DNA of 64,000 nt, from NCBI GenBank assembly GCA_030068075.1, contig CM057827.1:68400500-68464499 (forward strand). Reading direction: 5' to 3'. Of the stretch, positions 12,703 to 23,606 are shown piece by piece; the first letter of the stretch is position 1; the number at the start of each line of letters is the position of its first letter. The stretch comes from Paguma larvata (Eukaryota; Chordata; Mammalia; Carnivora; Viverridae). The notes beneath the pieces were generated by a model that did not search any database, was not told the origin of the DNA, and worked only from the letters and a program-made list of their open reading frames with translations. A program made the translations under genes and the position numbers.

Positions 12703-12902
12703 GAAAGAAAGAAAGAAAGAGAAAGAGAGAGAGAGAGAGAGAAAGCACACGTGAGTGGTGGAGGGACAGAGGAAGAAGGAGAGAAAGAATCTCAGACTCC
12801 ATGCATAGAGCCTGATGTGGGCCTCAGTTTCACAACACTGGAATCAATGACCTGAGCCAAAATCAAGAGTAGGATGCTTAACCAACTGAGCAACCCCCAT
12901 AC
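12703..12902 (-). mobile_element. Older carnivore SINE with GA-repeat
   Basis: The head region (ACCTGAGCCAAAATCAAGAG and AACTGAGCAACCCCC on the plus strand) and the GA-rich centre fit the carnivore SINE. The segment with AAATCAAGAG fits the older subfamily. The GAAA/GA repeat at 12703-12744 has expanded. No clear target duplication is visible. Confidence 0.8.
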
Positions 12903-13109
12903 GCCCATACTTTCTTTACTGAATTACCATAAATGGTTCTTTTTAGGCTAGCAATTCAATGGTTATTGAAAAATTTGCCTTTGCACTAGATTTAAAGAAA
13001 TAAAATAATCATAAATATCAGTAGGCAAAGATTTACTTTTATAATTTTATCTGTGAAATAGTATCTATGTCTAAATAGGTAATAATGGAGAAAACATTGC
13101 TTTTTTCCC

Positions 13110-13915
13110 CTCTTATTGTTAATAAACTTTATTTTCAGAGTAGTTTAAGGTTCACAGCCAAATTGAAAGGAAAGTACAGAGAATTTTCATATACCCGTTT
13201 CCACATATGCACAGTCTCCCCACCATCAACATCCTCCACCAATATGGTACATTTATAACAATTGATGAACTTACACTGACATACAATTATCGCCTAGAGT
13301 CCAGAGTTTATAGTAGGACTCATTCTTGGTGTTGTATAGTCTATAGGTTTGGACAAATGTTTAATGATATGTATCTACTATCGTAATGTCATGCAGAATA
13401 ATCTCCTTTCCCTAAAAATCCTCTGCGCTCTGCTTATTCACCTCTTTCTCCCTCCTGACACCTGCTAACTATTAATCTTTTTACTGTCTCCATAGTTTTG
13501 CCTTTTCCAGCATGTCATACAGTTGGAATCTTATAGTATGTTACCTTTTCGCATTGGCTTCTTTCACTAATATGTGTTAGAGTTTCCTCCATGTCTTTTT
13601 GTGGTTTGATAGCTCATTTCTTTTTAGCGATGAATAATATTCCATTGTGTGAATAAGCCATAGTTTATTTATCCACTCATATACTGAAGGACGTCTTGGT
13701 TGCTTCCAAGTTTGAGCAATTATAAAGTCGCTGTAAACACCGTGCCCTGATTTTTGAACCCAAGCTTTCATTTATTTCCATTTATTTGGGTAAACATAAA
13801 GGAGTAAGACTGCTGGATTGTATAATAAATGTTATTTTTTATTCTGTAAGAAGCTGGAATACTATCTTCCAAAGTGGCTATACCTTCTTGCATTTTCGTC
13901 AGTAATTAATGGGAA
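13110..13915 (-). mobile_element. L1 3' end with ORF2 C-terminus
   Basis: The minus strand encodes a stretch at 13771-13577 with EWINKLWLIHTMEYYSSLKR, the signature near the carboxyl end of L1 ORF2 protein. It is followed on the minus strand by a long 3' UTR running down to about 13110. The element is truncated at its 5' side and full of stops elsewhere, so it is an immobile relic. Confidence 0.9.
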
Positions 13916-14249
13916 TTCCATTGGGAGAAAACTTACTGCAGGTAGGTGCGAAGAGTGACTTCTCTAATAAGCATATAGGATAAAGAACTAACCATATTTG
14001 GCTCAGTCCCTATTGGGATCTTTGTCTATTTCAAACATCCTACTTGGAGAGTTTGGGTTTCTGCAAGGTAAACCTATGATTGTCCATGGTAGTCTGTGAT
14101 TGAATTGTGTAGTATGTCTATGGCAGAAGTGAGAGACCTTAAGACAGTTTGTCCATAATCCTGAAGCTAAATTTTCTCTTTGCCTTGTTATTATTTTGTT
14201 TTAAACTCAGGCAGGCTAATAATATTATATATATTTCCTTTCCCAACAC

Positions 14250-14426
14250 CAACAGAAGTATTTTTAACTGGGAAAAAATAATACATGATATGATAAAAAT
14301 AAAATAATATAAAATGTTATACAATGAAGAGTTAGTACACTTCCCTCTTCTGGTTCTAATCAGCCTTCCCAGACTCATAAACTATTTGTAGTTATTTTTT
14401 CTTTTTTAAGAAATATTCTATGTATA

Positions 14427-14459
<33 letters not shown>

Positions 14460-14880
14460 ATATCTGTATAAATTGTTTCTTAATCCTGATTCTCTCATTT
14501 AAACATTTATCTTGGTGATCACTCAATACAGTACATTTGAGGTCTGTTTCATTCTTTCTCATGACAGAAATGTATTTCATGTTACAGCCATGCTAATGTA
14601 TTTGACCAGTACCCTATTAATTGATCAGTAGGCTGCGTCCATTCTTTTGCTACTGAAATATTTCTTCTCTAATACCCTTTGGGTGAGTGAGTACATTTGT
14701 AGACCACATTCCTAGAAGTGAATGTGCTATATCAAAGGGTATGTGCAATTAAAATGTGATACATACGATTATTGTCAAATTGATTTCCAAAGGATTGCAC
14801 CTCCTAGTAGCATTTGAGAATGCCTGCGTCTATACCCTTATCAATACTGCTCCAATATTTAACGATTTGATCTTAAATTT
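14250..14880 (-). mobile_element. Old L1 3'-end fragment
   Basis: Plus-strand blocks such as CTAGAAGTGAATGTGCTATA, TCAAAGGGTATGTGCAATTA and a later TTCCAAAGGATTGCACCTCC block match the reverse complement of older L1 3' ends. A TG microsatellite sits inside it. Boundaries are approximate. Confidence 0.65.
14429..14458. repeat. (TG)15 microsatellite
   Basis: An uninterrupted TG run of about 30 bp, long enough to be length-variable in a population. Confidence 0.95.
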
Positions 14881-14907
14881 TTGCTTTTTTTACAATGGTA
14901 ATAGATT

Positions 14908-15280
14908 TGCACAAGGAACAAACTGATGGTTGCCAGAGCAGAAGGAGTAGGGGAATGGACAAAATGAAGAAAGGGGAATGGGAGGTACAGACTTCCAGTT
15001 GTGGAATGAGTAAGTCAAAGGAATAAAAAGTACCTCATAGGACATAAGTCAATGGTATTGTGATAGTGTCTGTAATGACAGATGGTAGCTACACTTCTCG
15101 TGATCACAGCATAATGTATAGACTTGTTGAATAACTATGTTCTACACCTGAATCTAATGTTAATATTGTGTTTCAGCTATACTTTAACAATAATAATAAT
15201 AATAATGATAATAATAACAACAACAACAAAGTTTGCAAAAGAGGCTAAGGCAAAAAGATAACCAGAAAAAAAATCAAATA
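14908..15280 (+). mobile_element. 5'-truncated L1 3' end with target duplication
   Basis: The sequence reads as the sense-strand 3' UTR of a carnivore/L1MA-like L1: GATGGTTGCCAGAGCAGAAG, CTTCCAGTTGTGGAATGAGT, TGTTCTACACCTGAATCTAA and TCAGCTATACTTTAACAATA. The tail is an AAT/AAC repeat. A 10-bp direct repeat, GTAATAGATT, is at 14898-14907 and 15281-15290. Its tail, 5' truncation and target duplication are classic retrotransposition marks. Confidence 0.85.
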
Positions 15281-15290
15281 GTAATAGATT

Positions 15291-16394
15291 ATTAAAGAGA
15301 CTTTACCAATGTTGTTACAAATACTATCAGGATGTAGTTTCTCACTTTATTACTTGATATATAAATCAAAGGGAAAATTCAGTGTATCAGTTTCCTTTAA
15401 CTCTTCACAAAGGAAGTTTAGAGACAAATGCACACAAGCATCCATGTGCATGTGTGTGTGTGTTAGTTCTCTTTGTCTGTTGTCATGGCTCAACTCCAAA
15501 TTCAAACATACTTTTAGTTCATTTAAGAGTATGCACTTGGGTACAAAACATTATTCTAATTTCCAGTGTGAGCAACTCTATTTGCAAAGAGCAAAACTAA
15601 CAGGTATGTAATTTCATGGTGTCTTATATAAGTGGTCATATTTTGTGAGGGGAAAATGCCAATGAGGCATAGTTAAAGGTCACCTATTTTAATGAACTGG
15701 TTTATGACTCATGGTTTTATCTTTGCTTTTCTTTTGCTTTTTTTCATTGGTTATACTTTGATTAGCATAGAGATTGTCTAATAATTGTTGTAGTATTTCA
15801 AGTTCACATGATTCCTTATTTGATGTACTTCTTCATGCAGAACTAAAAGCAGGTGGATGCTTAGAAGTTGGGAAGGGGTGGGAAAGAGAAAGATAAGGAG
15901 GGAAGAGACCGAGAAGGCATTACAAAGATGACCGGGCTTTAGGAGAAGGACTCTTAAGTCTCTATCTTGTTAGAGCCTCTGGTGCTAGCATCCTGTTGAG
16001 GTAGGAAGGTGTCTCAGAGAATAGGAAATGAATTTTGTGTTCCAGAATTAGAGTTGATGTGACTTTTAATGTGACTTCATTTGATCCATTGCATTTAATT
16101 AGATTCAGTACATCTCTATTCCTGTCTCTGTTGGTGAGACAGGACACACGTGTCACATAAACAAGTAGTCAAGTTAATTCTTTCTAAATGTTATTAGTAG
16201 CTTTCCAATTCCTTCCCAATTCCTACATCCAATTCTCCCTCCAGTTTTTTGGGTAAGCAGCATAGAACCTCTGCTCTGGTGATTTTCATTGAACTGTATT
16301 TGAACAACTCGAAATTCAAATTCACAATTCACACTGCAGAGTTTCACAGTATCCCTGTGGGTTTCTGTAGGGTAGGTATTAGGTGAACTTATAT
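15291..16394. other. Unique-looking sequence, nothing identified
   Basis: No transposon recognised. Open frames of 100 codons at 15309-15611 (+) and 64 at 15962-16156 (-) have no known motif. Confidence 0.45.
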
Positions 16395-16610
16395 TAGTTG
16401 AGAGCCTTCTATATGCTAGGTTTATGTGCTGTTATGTTTAATCATCACAATATCCCAATGAAGTAAGCATTGTTATTCTGGTTGTATAGATTCAGAAACT
16501 ATATCACTGAGCCCAAGGATATTGACTAAAATCACATGGCTTGACTCACCAGAGGAAACTTTTGAGCCCATGTCTAAGTTAAAGCTGCCTTTTTTCTTTT
16601 TTTACCATAC
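16395..16610 (-). mobile_element. MIR SINE
   Basis: The plus strand shows the reverse MIR order: a CTTCTATATGCTAGGTTTAT end block, AATCATCACAATATCCCAAT, a GATTCAGAAACTATATCACT block and ATCACATGGCTTGACTCACC. It is diverged. Confidence 0.7.
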
Positions 16611-16814
16611 TCCTTTGCTTAAATTTAAGTGTTGGATGTTTGTAAGTCCTTTGAGATCATGTACACAAAAATATCTGTAAATTACTATCTTGGCAAACTA
16701 TTAATGGTCAATGGTAGTTTTCCTGTGTGTTTTGTGTGACTTTGTTTCCTCTAACGTAGAAGATACAGCAGTGAACAATTAAATAAATTCATGCAAAACT
16801 TACTGGACCTATGA

Positions 16815-17125
16815 AGAGCTAGAGTAATGTATATTCATATACCCACGACTCAGCTGAAGAAGTAAAACGTATCAATGATGGTTGGAGCCCTACCTCTTCC
16901 TGTATACTTCTGTTCCAGACATTTCCTCCCACCCTTCCTTTCATCCTCCTGCAGAAGCAACCACTGTCCTAAATTTGGGATTTACCATTCTCTGTAATTT
17001 TTTTCTAATCCCTTACTAATGTGTAGGAGTGTTTTTAGATCTCCATATACATTCTATCATGCCTTATTCAGTCATTGACAACTTGTTGTTCTTCAACTTC
17101 ATGTTCTTTAGATTTATATGTATTT
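16815..17125 (-). mobile_element. Old L1 3' UTR fragment
   Basis: Plus-strand blocks TATTCATATACCCACGACTC, CTTTCATCCTCCTGCAGAAG and AACCACTGTCCTAAATTTGG match the reverse complement of an L1M-type 3' UTR. Strongly diverged. Confidence 0.55.
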
Positions 17126-17199
17126 GTCTAGATATGAAAATGAAAACATCTCAAATGTTCTTCCACAACTTGCTAGTAAAAAATAATAACTCGATTCTG

Positions 17200-17405
17200 T
17201 GAGCTAGGCACTGAAAAGGAGCACTTTAGGTATTAATTCATTTAATTTTCTAATCCTCGGTGATATATATTATTCTTAATTGTGAAGCTCAGAGAGTTTC
17301 AATTATTCACATCAGGTAACAGCTAGTCGGCAGCAGAGCTGGAATTCCAACACAGTATTTATAACTCTAATTCTGTGCTTTTTTTCCATTACACTGCACT
17401 GCCTA
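17200..17405 (-). mobile_element. MIR SINE
   Basis: TTAATTCATTTAATTTTCTA, GTGAAGCTCAGAGAGTTTCA, a CAGCTAGTCGGCAGCAGAGC block and a TTCCATTACACTGCACTGCC end reproduce the reverse complement of MIR over most of its length. Confidence 0.8.
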
Positions 17406-18196
17406 CCTTTACTGAATTCCAACTTTCGTCTCATTCAATTTTCTTCAAGATCAAGGCTCCAAACTCCTGGCCAAGGGCAAAGCATAGAGCAAGAAACAGT
17501 GACCCCCATGTGCACAGAAGCTGCCTTCGTAATACAGCCCCCAGGGTTACCGTCTCCCCACTGCCTCTCATTTACAGAGGCAATTACCCTTTACTGTTAC
17601 TGTGCTGTGTGGTGACATTTGGCATCACCTAGGGCACCTGTTTCCTGAGACATCCTACCCATGGAAAGAAATAGCTACTCTGTGAATCCATCCCCCAACT
17701 AAAACCTGGGCCAATTCACCACCGTGCACCATGATTAAAAAGATGCCATAGAAAAATGTAATAGGCCTTCGCAAACCAACCAATGGCCTAATTGTTAAGC
17801 AAAATTGCTGTGTCTTACAATTACTACTATTACAAACTATCCATTAAAGAACAGCCTCTGCCTCCCTCTTGACTCTTTCATTAGCATAATACTCCCACAT
17901 TAGTACCCAATTATAAACAAGCCCTATCCAAATTTACATTACTCTCCAAATTACATACACAGACTGATTACTGTTTCTTAAAAGAGCAAAATCTACGTGA
18001 GCACTAAATACTCCTTTCCTTTTAGCATGTTGTGGCTTCACGGCCAGACCCTTTTGAATGTGCGTGGCAACTGCCTTTTAACTCGGTCTGCAGAAATGGG
18101 CATTATCCTTGCAAGGTGTTTCTTCTCAAGCAGAATTTGAGAGCAACAGAACCGAAAGAGGTGTGTTTGTTTTTCTGTCATTGAAATGATGTACGT

Positions 18197-18212
18197 CTTT
18201 CTTTCTTTCTTT
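18197..18212. repeat. (CTTT)4 short tandem repeat
   Basis: Four CTTT units, followed by a further T-rich run. Confidence 0.8.
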
Positions 18213-18632
18213 TTCTAGTCTCTCCGTCTTTTCTTCCTCCCATTTTGTTCTCTCCCCTCACCTTTGGTGTCTCTGTGGCCCTCTCATTTTTAGTAGCCTG
18301 GCCCTCTCCTGCTTCAGATTCTCTTTTTATCTCCCTCATGTGTATTTTTGTCTCCGGACACTGTGTTGGTATCTCAGCCAGTTCGATCTCTCCCTGTTAG
18401 TGCCTCTTCTGTCTTACGGTATTCCGTGGCTTGTGACTCTGTGGGCTCTCCTGTCATATCGTCTTGGAAAGGTGGCTTTGCACCTGGCGCATCTGGTCTC
18501 AGGTCTACCCTCTGTGGAAATAAAAGTTCTTCCGTCACTTTGGTGCTCCAAAATGTCCTTTACTTTCTCAAAACGTGGGCTCTTCTCAGGTGATGGGTGA
18601 GAATTACTCTGAGAATTAGTTTGGAATATCAA

Positions 18633-18665
18633 ACATACATACATACATATATATATTACATATAT

Positions 18666-18701
<36 letters not shown>
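18633..18701. repeat. Composite (ATAC)n-(AT)n-(TTTA)n microsatellite
   Basis: About 3 ATAC units, a short AT run, then about 10 TTTA units in a row. The TTTA block alone is about 40 bp. Confidence 0.95.
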
Positions 18702-19344
18702 AGGCTTCCTTACAGATGAAGAATTTTGGTGGTTGAAAATGGCACGTGCAGAAAATAATTTAATCAGTTCTTTCTGGAGGGAGGATTAATATTGAATTTA
18801 GTAGCGTGAACCCCACCCTTCTCTCTCAAAACCCATCTAGTCCTTTACCTACTTGTGGTTGCTCATTTACCACTCCAGCAAAGTGCCTGAACTTTGAGCC
18901 AAGCACATGGTTTTAGCCCTAAACCTGGAATCCCTTTCAATGGCTTCTCTTGGTCTCTTGGACACCATCACCTGCTTGAAATAGGTTTTCTCTAACATGC
19001 AGTAATTCATGTTAGAGATAGTTAAAAACTAATTTTACATTTAAAGTTGTTACCTGTTTGGTGTGTTTGCCAATTCTCATCTAAGGCATTCTCAGATTAG
19101 AAGGTAGCTATCTTTATTTATTAAAATATGGTTAATTTTCCCCCAAATTTAAGGTAACATCATTGTGATTTCCCTTAAAATGCTCTAATAACTTTCACTG
19201 CACTCAGCTTATCATCCACGCTCTCAGTCATGGTTTATACATTTCTACTTGATAGGGGCCCTGTCTGCCTCTTCAGTCAATTAAGAGCATCCTCTCTCAC
19301 TGAATATGTGCCAAGCATGTTGTCCTTTAAAGTTCTCAGACCCA

Positions 19345-19550
19345 CCAAGTTCACTCTTGCCTTGAGGCCTTTGCTTGTCCCTACTCATTTCCTCTCCCTG
19401 GAAGCTTCTTTTCCTAGAGCTCAGAAAGGCTGACTCCTTATCAGTCATATCTTAGCTCAAATCTCATCCACCCATTTCCAAGTCTTCCCTAGCATGTAAT
19501 ATACAGTCAGTACATACTTGATGAATCGCTCAATTAAAGTTAGTCAATGA
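19345..19550 (+). mobile_element. L2 LINE 3' end
   Basis: The block GAGGCCTTTGCTTGTCCCTA, then CTCTCCCTGGAAGCTTC, TTAGCTCAAATCTCATCCAC and a final TACATACTTGATGAATCGCT follow the order of the L2 3' end on its sense strand. Confidence 0.75.
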
Positions 19551-20394
19551 ATTAAACTTCTGTATAGCATCTGTTCGGTTTCTGCTGACATTGGTGATGT
19601 CATCCAATGTAAGTTTATATTAAAAAAACATATCCAGGGTTTCTGGTGGCAAGTAGGCAAAGGCCACTGAAATGGCTGGCAGCATTCTGTGATTGGCCCC
19701 CGGCTCCCTCAGATCCTGCACTTGTCCTGCTGCTCCTTATTTTGGGAACCTCCAGCCTCATATATGGAATTATAGAAGAGGAAATAATTTCCCTTTACCC
19801 TTCTAGGTTCTTTAGCTGATCTCTTAATTTAAATTGACATAAAACGGACTAACAGAATAAAAACAAATTTAACTTCCTACTTACGGGAGTCTCACATAGA
19901 CCTGAGAGATTCAAAGACAGGCAGTAGAGGCTTCTGCGCCATGCTGAGCTAAGGAAAAGATGGTAGGTTCTGGGGCTTCAAAGAGAAGGAAAGCAATTTA
20001 CAGGAAGATGAGGAAAGCAAGTATTTGGTGAAGGAATGTGTGTCCATGCCATGCAGAGACAATGGGACAAACAGGCCCTGCTAAGCTCCCCCCAGCTTAC
20101 CACACCCTCCCCATACTCTTTGTATTATTCTCTGGTGATAGTTCTCTTCCTGGACCAGGTCCTCTTTCTATATTCTTTTAGGCAGTTAAGGGAAAGGAAA
20201 AGCTCTTCCTAAGTCTTTTGGCCCTTGATTATCTTTAGCTCAAAATAGTCCACATACCAAAGTGACACGTTCTAGGGAGACTTGTTCTGAACCCCTTCAA
20301 TATTAAAGTTTAGTAAGGAGATACAGAAACAGTTTTGGAACATTGCTGTAACCTGATCAATCATGGCTAGATCAGGAAGAAGGAGTGAAGATTT
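19551..20394. other. Unique-looking sequence, nothing identified
   Basis: No repeat, RNA gene or exon recognised. Confidence 0.45.
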
Positions 20395-20475
20395 TACTTT
20401 TTTTTTAATTGAAGGATAGCTGACCCACAATGTTATCTTAGTTTCAGGTATATAACAGTGATTAGACAACTCTAT
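20395..20475 (-). mobile_element. Short L1 3'-terminal fragment
   Basis: The poly-T start followed by TTAATTGAAGGATAGCTGAC, TTATCTTAGTTTCAGGTATA and TAACAGTGATTAGACAAC is the reverse complement of the last 80 bp of a late L1MA-type 3' UTR. Confidence 0.75.
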
Positions 20476-20685
20476 ACATGAGGATGAAGAGAAGCTTTGA
20501 AAATGCAGGGACATTCAGTATTTCTATATTTTTCATAGTCATGTAACCTCTTCATTACCTATCCACAAGTAGAAAGCAGGTATACATGGGACAGACAAGG
20601 TAATCTATTTTATCATCCTATCTTAATTTCTGTTGTGCTGTTAAAGGTTATAGATCAACGTTTAGTCAATTTACACATTTTTAAT

Positions 20686-20927
20686 GTCTGGTTTTTTGTT
20701 GTGTGTGTGTGTGTGGGTTTATTTGTTTGTTTGTTTTAAAGAGAGAGCACGAGCAGGGGAGGAGCAGAGAGAGAGGGAGAGAGAGAGAGAATCTCAGGCA
20801 GGCTCCTCACTACCAGTGTAGAAGCTGACATGGGGCTCAAACTTAGGAACCGTGAGATCATGATCTGAGCCAAAATCAAGAGTCAGACCCTTAACCGAGC
20901 CTGGGCCACCCAGGTGCCCCAATGCAT
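20686..20927 (-). mobile_element. Carnivore SINE with expanded tail
   Basis: GA-rich centre, ACATGGGGCTCAAACTTAGG, TGAGCCAAAATCAAGAGTCA and a GGGCCACCCAGGTGCCCC head. The tail region holds a (TG)8 run (20701-20715) and a TTTG run. An 11-bp target duplication, ACATTTTTAAT, flanks it at 20675-20685 and 20928-20938. Confidence 0.88.
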
Positions 20928-21215
20928 ACATTTTTAATTCAAGAAAAAATGGTGCACAGATTATATATGTAAAACCCATTTTAAGCTATTCGCAGTGAAC
21001 TATGTCCAACCACACTGTTTGGAAGGTGAAAATAACACAGAGGCGGCTTACCATTTATCATCATTTTGGCCATGGTACATCTAGTTTCTTCTGCATGTGT
21101 ACACACCTGAAGGTAACACCTTCATAAGTTCTAGTCTCTTCATCCCCCGCCTTGAAAATGAGGATGAAGCTGCAGAAGGTGGCCACAAACCTAGAACAGG
21201 ATTCAAGGTGCGTTC

Positions 21216-21617
21216 TCATTGACATAATAAAATTCCTCTTCCCTCATTGCCATGAGGTAATTCTTTCAATCCAGCCCAAAATAGAAGTGGCCTTTTCTTT
21301 CCTGTTTCTTCGTCAACAGCTATTTTTGCAAGGTTTTCATTACTTCTTAATTGTTCAAACTTCCTAACTTCATTTTTCTTGTTAAGGACCGATTTTACAA
21401 ATGAGTTCATTATCTCTACCATTTTAGACTCATCATTAATTTCATGCTCCTCATTTATTAGTGGACCTATTTTCTCTCTGGTACTTCTTTTCTCACTGCA
21501 GTATTTGTAAAATGCCCTTGTTTTCTTTGAGTCCCCTTTACTAGATATGCTCCTGGTATCTCTCCTATGTTTAATTGATATCTCTCTTTTTATTCCAAAT
21601 AGCAATTTTTCCTTCAT
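21216..21617 (-). pseudogene. Relic of a CR1/L2-clade LINE ORF2, open for 133 codons
   Basis: The minus-strand frame contains AFYKYCSEKRSTREKIGPLI at about residues 35-54, followed by NEEHEINDESKMVEIMN and SFVKSVLNKKN. Spacing and residues match the linker between the endonuclease and reverse transcriptase domains in CR1-clade LINEs (CR1, L3, L2). There the pattern is FYKY...KR.TRE.IGPL..E, then D...KAE.LN.FFASVF. In an active element this protein nicks target DNA and copies the LINE RNA. Neither catalytic domain is present here, so it is a fragment. Residues after about 80 (for example VDEETGKKRPLLFWAGLKEL) are not recognised. Staying open for 133 codons is unusual for such an old family. 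Family placement is from motif memory. Confidence 0.6.
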
Positions 21618-22204
21618 TGACTTTAATATAAGGTGTTAAAAGACATTCATGTTTACACTTCATATTTGCTCACCTCATTCTTCAAATACATTTAAATCTG
21701 CTCCAGTCTACTTAAAATATCAATAGAAGAAGCACTGCCAGAAAGAAAATTGAGACAATTCCACATCTTATAAATGCCTTACTCTATGCAATAAATTTCT
21801 TAATCCTTAATTAGAGAAGAGATTCATAATAGTTTTATCTGTTGGGCTGATACAGAGCTCGATTTAACAATGTCCTTAGCCATGGCCCCCAGCAAAGCCA
21901 AGGTATAGAATTTCGATTGCTAAACTTGTAGGCATTTGAGGAAGGATGTGTAAGGTGAAGATAGATAGCATGCACCAAAGTGTGGAAGACCTAGTTCTAG
22001 ACTGTGAACATTCTCAAATAATTTTAACCAAGTCGCTTATTCTTTCTGTCTGCCAGAATCCCTTCATCTCCATTTTGATTTTCACTTTCCTGTATTTCTT
22101 AGAAATATGGGGGTCGGGACAGGAAACGGAGGGGCATGTATTTGCATGTAGAGAACCTTGCCAGAATCTAGGCAGCAAAAAATACTGTAATCCATGATTC
22201 CTAC

Positions 22205-22375
22205 TGAGAGACAACTGAGCATTGGATTAGGAAACAGGAAGCCTGGGGTTTTATTGTAGATTTCCTATTATTTGACTTCTTGGCAAATAAGCTTTCTCAC
22301 TTGTAAAATGTGGGAGTTGAATTGGATGACAGTTGAGATTCTTTCTATTTCGAAGTGGCCTACAGGATTCTTAAA
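22205..22375 (+). mobile_element. MIR-family SINE
   Basis: A GCATTGGATTAGGAAACAGG start, a CTTGGCAAATAAGCTTTCTC block and a GTAAAATGTGGGAGTTGAAT block fit a MIR3/THER-type element, whose end has the TTGGATGACAGTTGAGATTC variant. Confidence 0.7.
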
Positions 22376-23012
22376 CTTCAGAATCTATTAAGTCCTTCAC
22401 TAGAGGGTTTATTTATGTATTCCAGTCATTAGGCTCCTCTTAACTCCTTTTAGTCTCCTTCTTGGAACCAGAAATGAGTATGACCATTCCATACACCATA
22501 TGCGTGCGAGCCCACAAATGCCAGTCCCGCATATCAGCCTTATTTGAAGTGAATACCTAGGGTTATTTCCATTTCACTTAGCTCTGAACTCTTCATATTG
22601 AGGCCCCACCCTCAGCTGACCTTTCACCTGTCCAGAGTTGGTACTTATTAGGGCTCTCTGCAGTTTATGGCCTCAGTGTGAAACTCGGATGAACTGGGTC
22701 ACAACATTGACTGTGATCATAGCCTGCTGCATGAGAGGGTACATCAGATAATTATTTATTAAATATTCTGTCCTTGGGGAAATTTTTCTCTGAAACATAG
22801 CTCTGCCACTTGTAAAAACTGCTAACATCCTTCATCGAAACGACTGTGAAAATCTGATGAAATAATTTCTGTGAAGTTTCCTTGTAAAATGTCTTGTGTA
22901 TCCGATGTGCAGGGCTCTGAGATAACAATGCTGTATCTTGTTCTTTTTAAACTTCCTTCCTTGCTTCCCCCCTTTTAGATGTAGACCCATATCTCTCCCA
23001 GTCTTTGAAGTC

Positions 23013-23016
<4 letters not shown>
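22376..23016. other. Unique-looking sequence, nothing identified
   Basis: No transposon, RNA gene or exon is recognised before the tandem repeat. Confidence 0.45.
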
Positions 23017-23045
<29 letters not shown>

Positions 23046-23074
23046 TCTTTTATTTATTTATTTATTTATTTATT
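23017..23074. repeat. Composite (ATGT)n-(TTTA)n microsatellite
   Basis: Seven to eight ATGT units (23017-23046) are followed by about seven TTTA units (23048-23074). This repeats the layout of the one at 18633-18701. Confidence 0.95.
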
Positions 23075-23078
23075 AACC

Positions 23079-23280
23079 TGGTAGGCTCCCACTCATTCTT
23101 CACGACCCAGCTCACAGGTCATCTCCTGAGTGAGATCTTCTTGTCTTTTTCAGGCAGAGAAAGCTCCTTGCTCTCTTGGTGCTTTGCTTACACCTGTAGT
23201 CAGAGTTAGAGCACAGCAGCGTTCCCATAGGTAGTAGGCTTTGAGCATTGCTTCTGTGATTGCATTGTACATGCCTTCTC
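23079..23280 (+). mobile_element. Probable L2 3'-end fragment
   Basis: CACTCATTCTTCACGACCCA, GCTCACAGGTCATCTCCTGA and a later TAGTAGGCTTTGAGCATTGC fit the sense order of L2 3' sequences. Divergence makes this tentative. Confidence 0.45.
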
Positions 23281-23384
23281 TTGTTCATTCCAAAGCAACA
23301 ATATCAAAAAATAGGTAACTTTATTTTGGTGGGATATTGGAGCCAAATAACTTGATAAAGACCTAATTAGAAAGGGTCTGGACC

Positions 23385-23606
23385 AGGGTGGCTGGGTGGC
23401 TCAGTCAGTTAAGCTGTGACTTTGGCTCAGGTCATGATCTCGTGGTTTGTGAGTTCGAGCCCCACATTGGGCTGTCCGCACAGAGACCACTTCAGATCCT
23501 CGGTCTCCCTCTTTCTCTCTGCACCATCCTCACTTGTGCTCAACTCTCTGTCTCTGTCAAAAATAAATAAACATTTAAAAAAGAAGAAGAAGAAGGAAAA
23601 GAAGAA
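23385..23606 (+). mobile_element. Feliform tRNA-derived SINE
   Basis: Complete head, middle, CT-rich block and AATAAATAAAC tail, followed by an AAG repeat. A perfect 16-bp target duplication, AGAAAGGGTCTGGACC, lies at 23369-23384 and 23607-23622. The GA/AAG-rich end of the tail has grown by repeat expansion. Confidence 0.95.

Larger units (their letters stand above)
17406..19344. other. Unique-looking sequence with microsatellites
   Basis: No transposon recognised apart from simple repeats at 18197-18212 and 18633-18701. Overlapping frames of 76-86 codons near 18.3-18.6 kb lie on both strands and show no domain. Confidence 0.45.

Noticed and set aside
18633..23074. Regular tandem repeats that might suggest a CRISPR array
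   Set aside because: They are 2-4 bp microsatellites without spacers in mammalian DNA.
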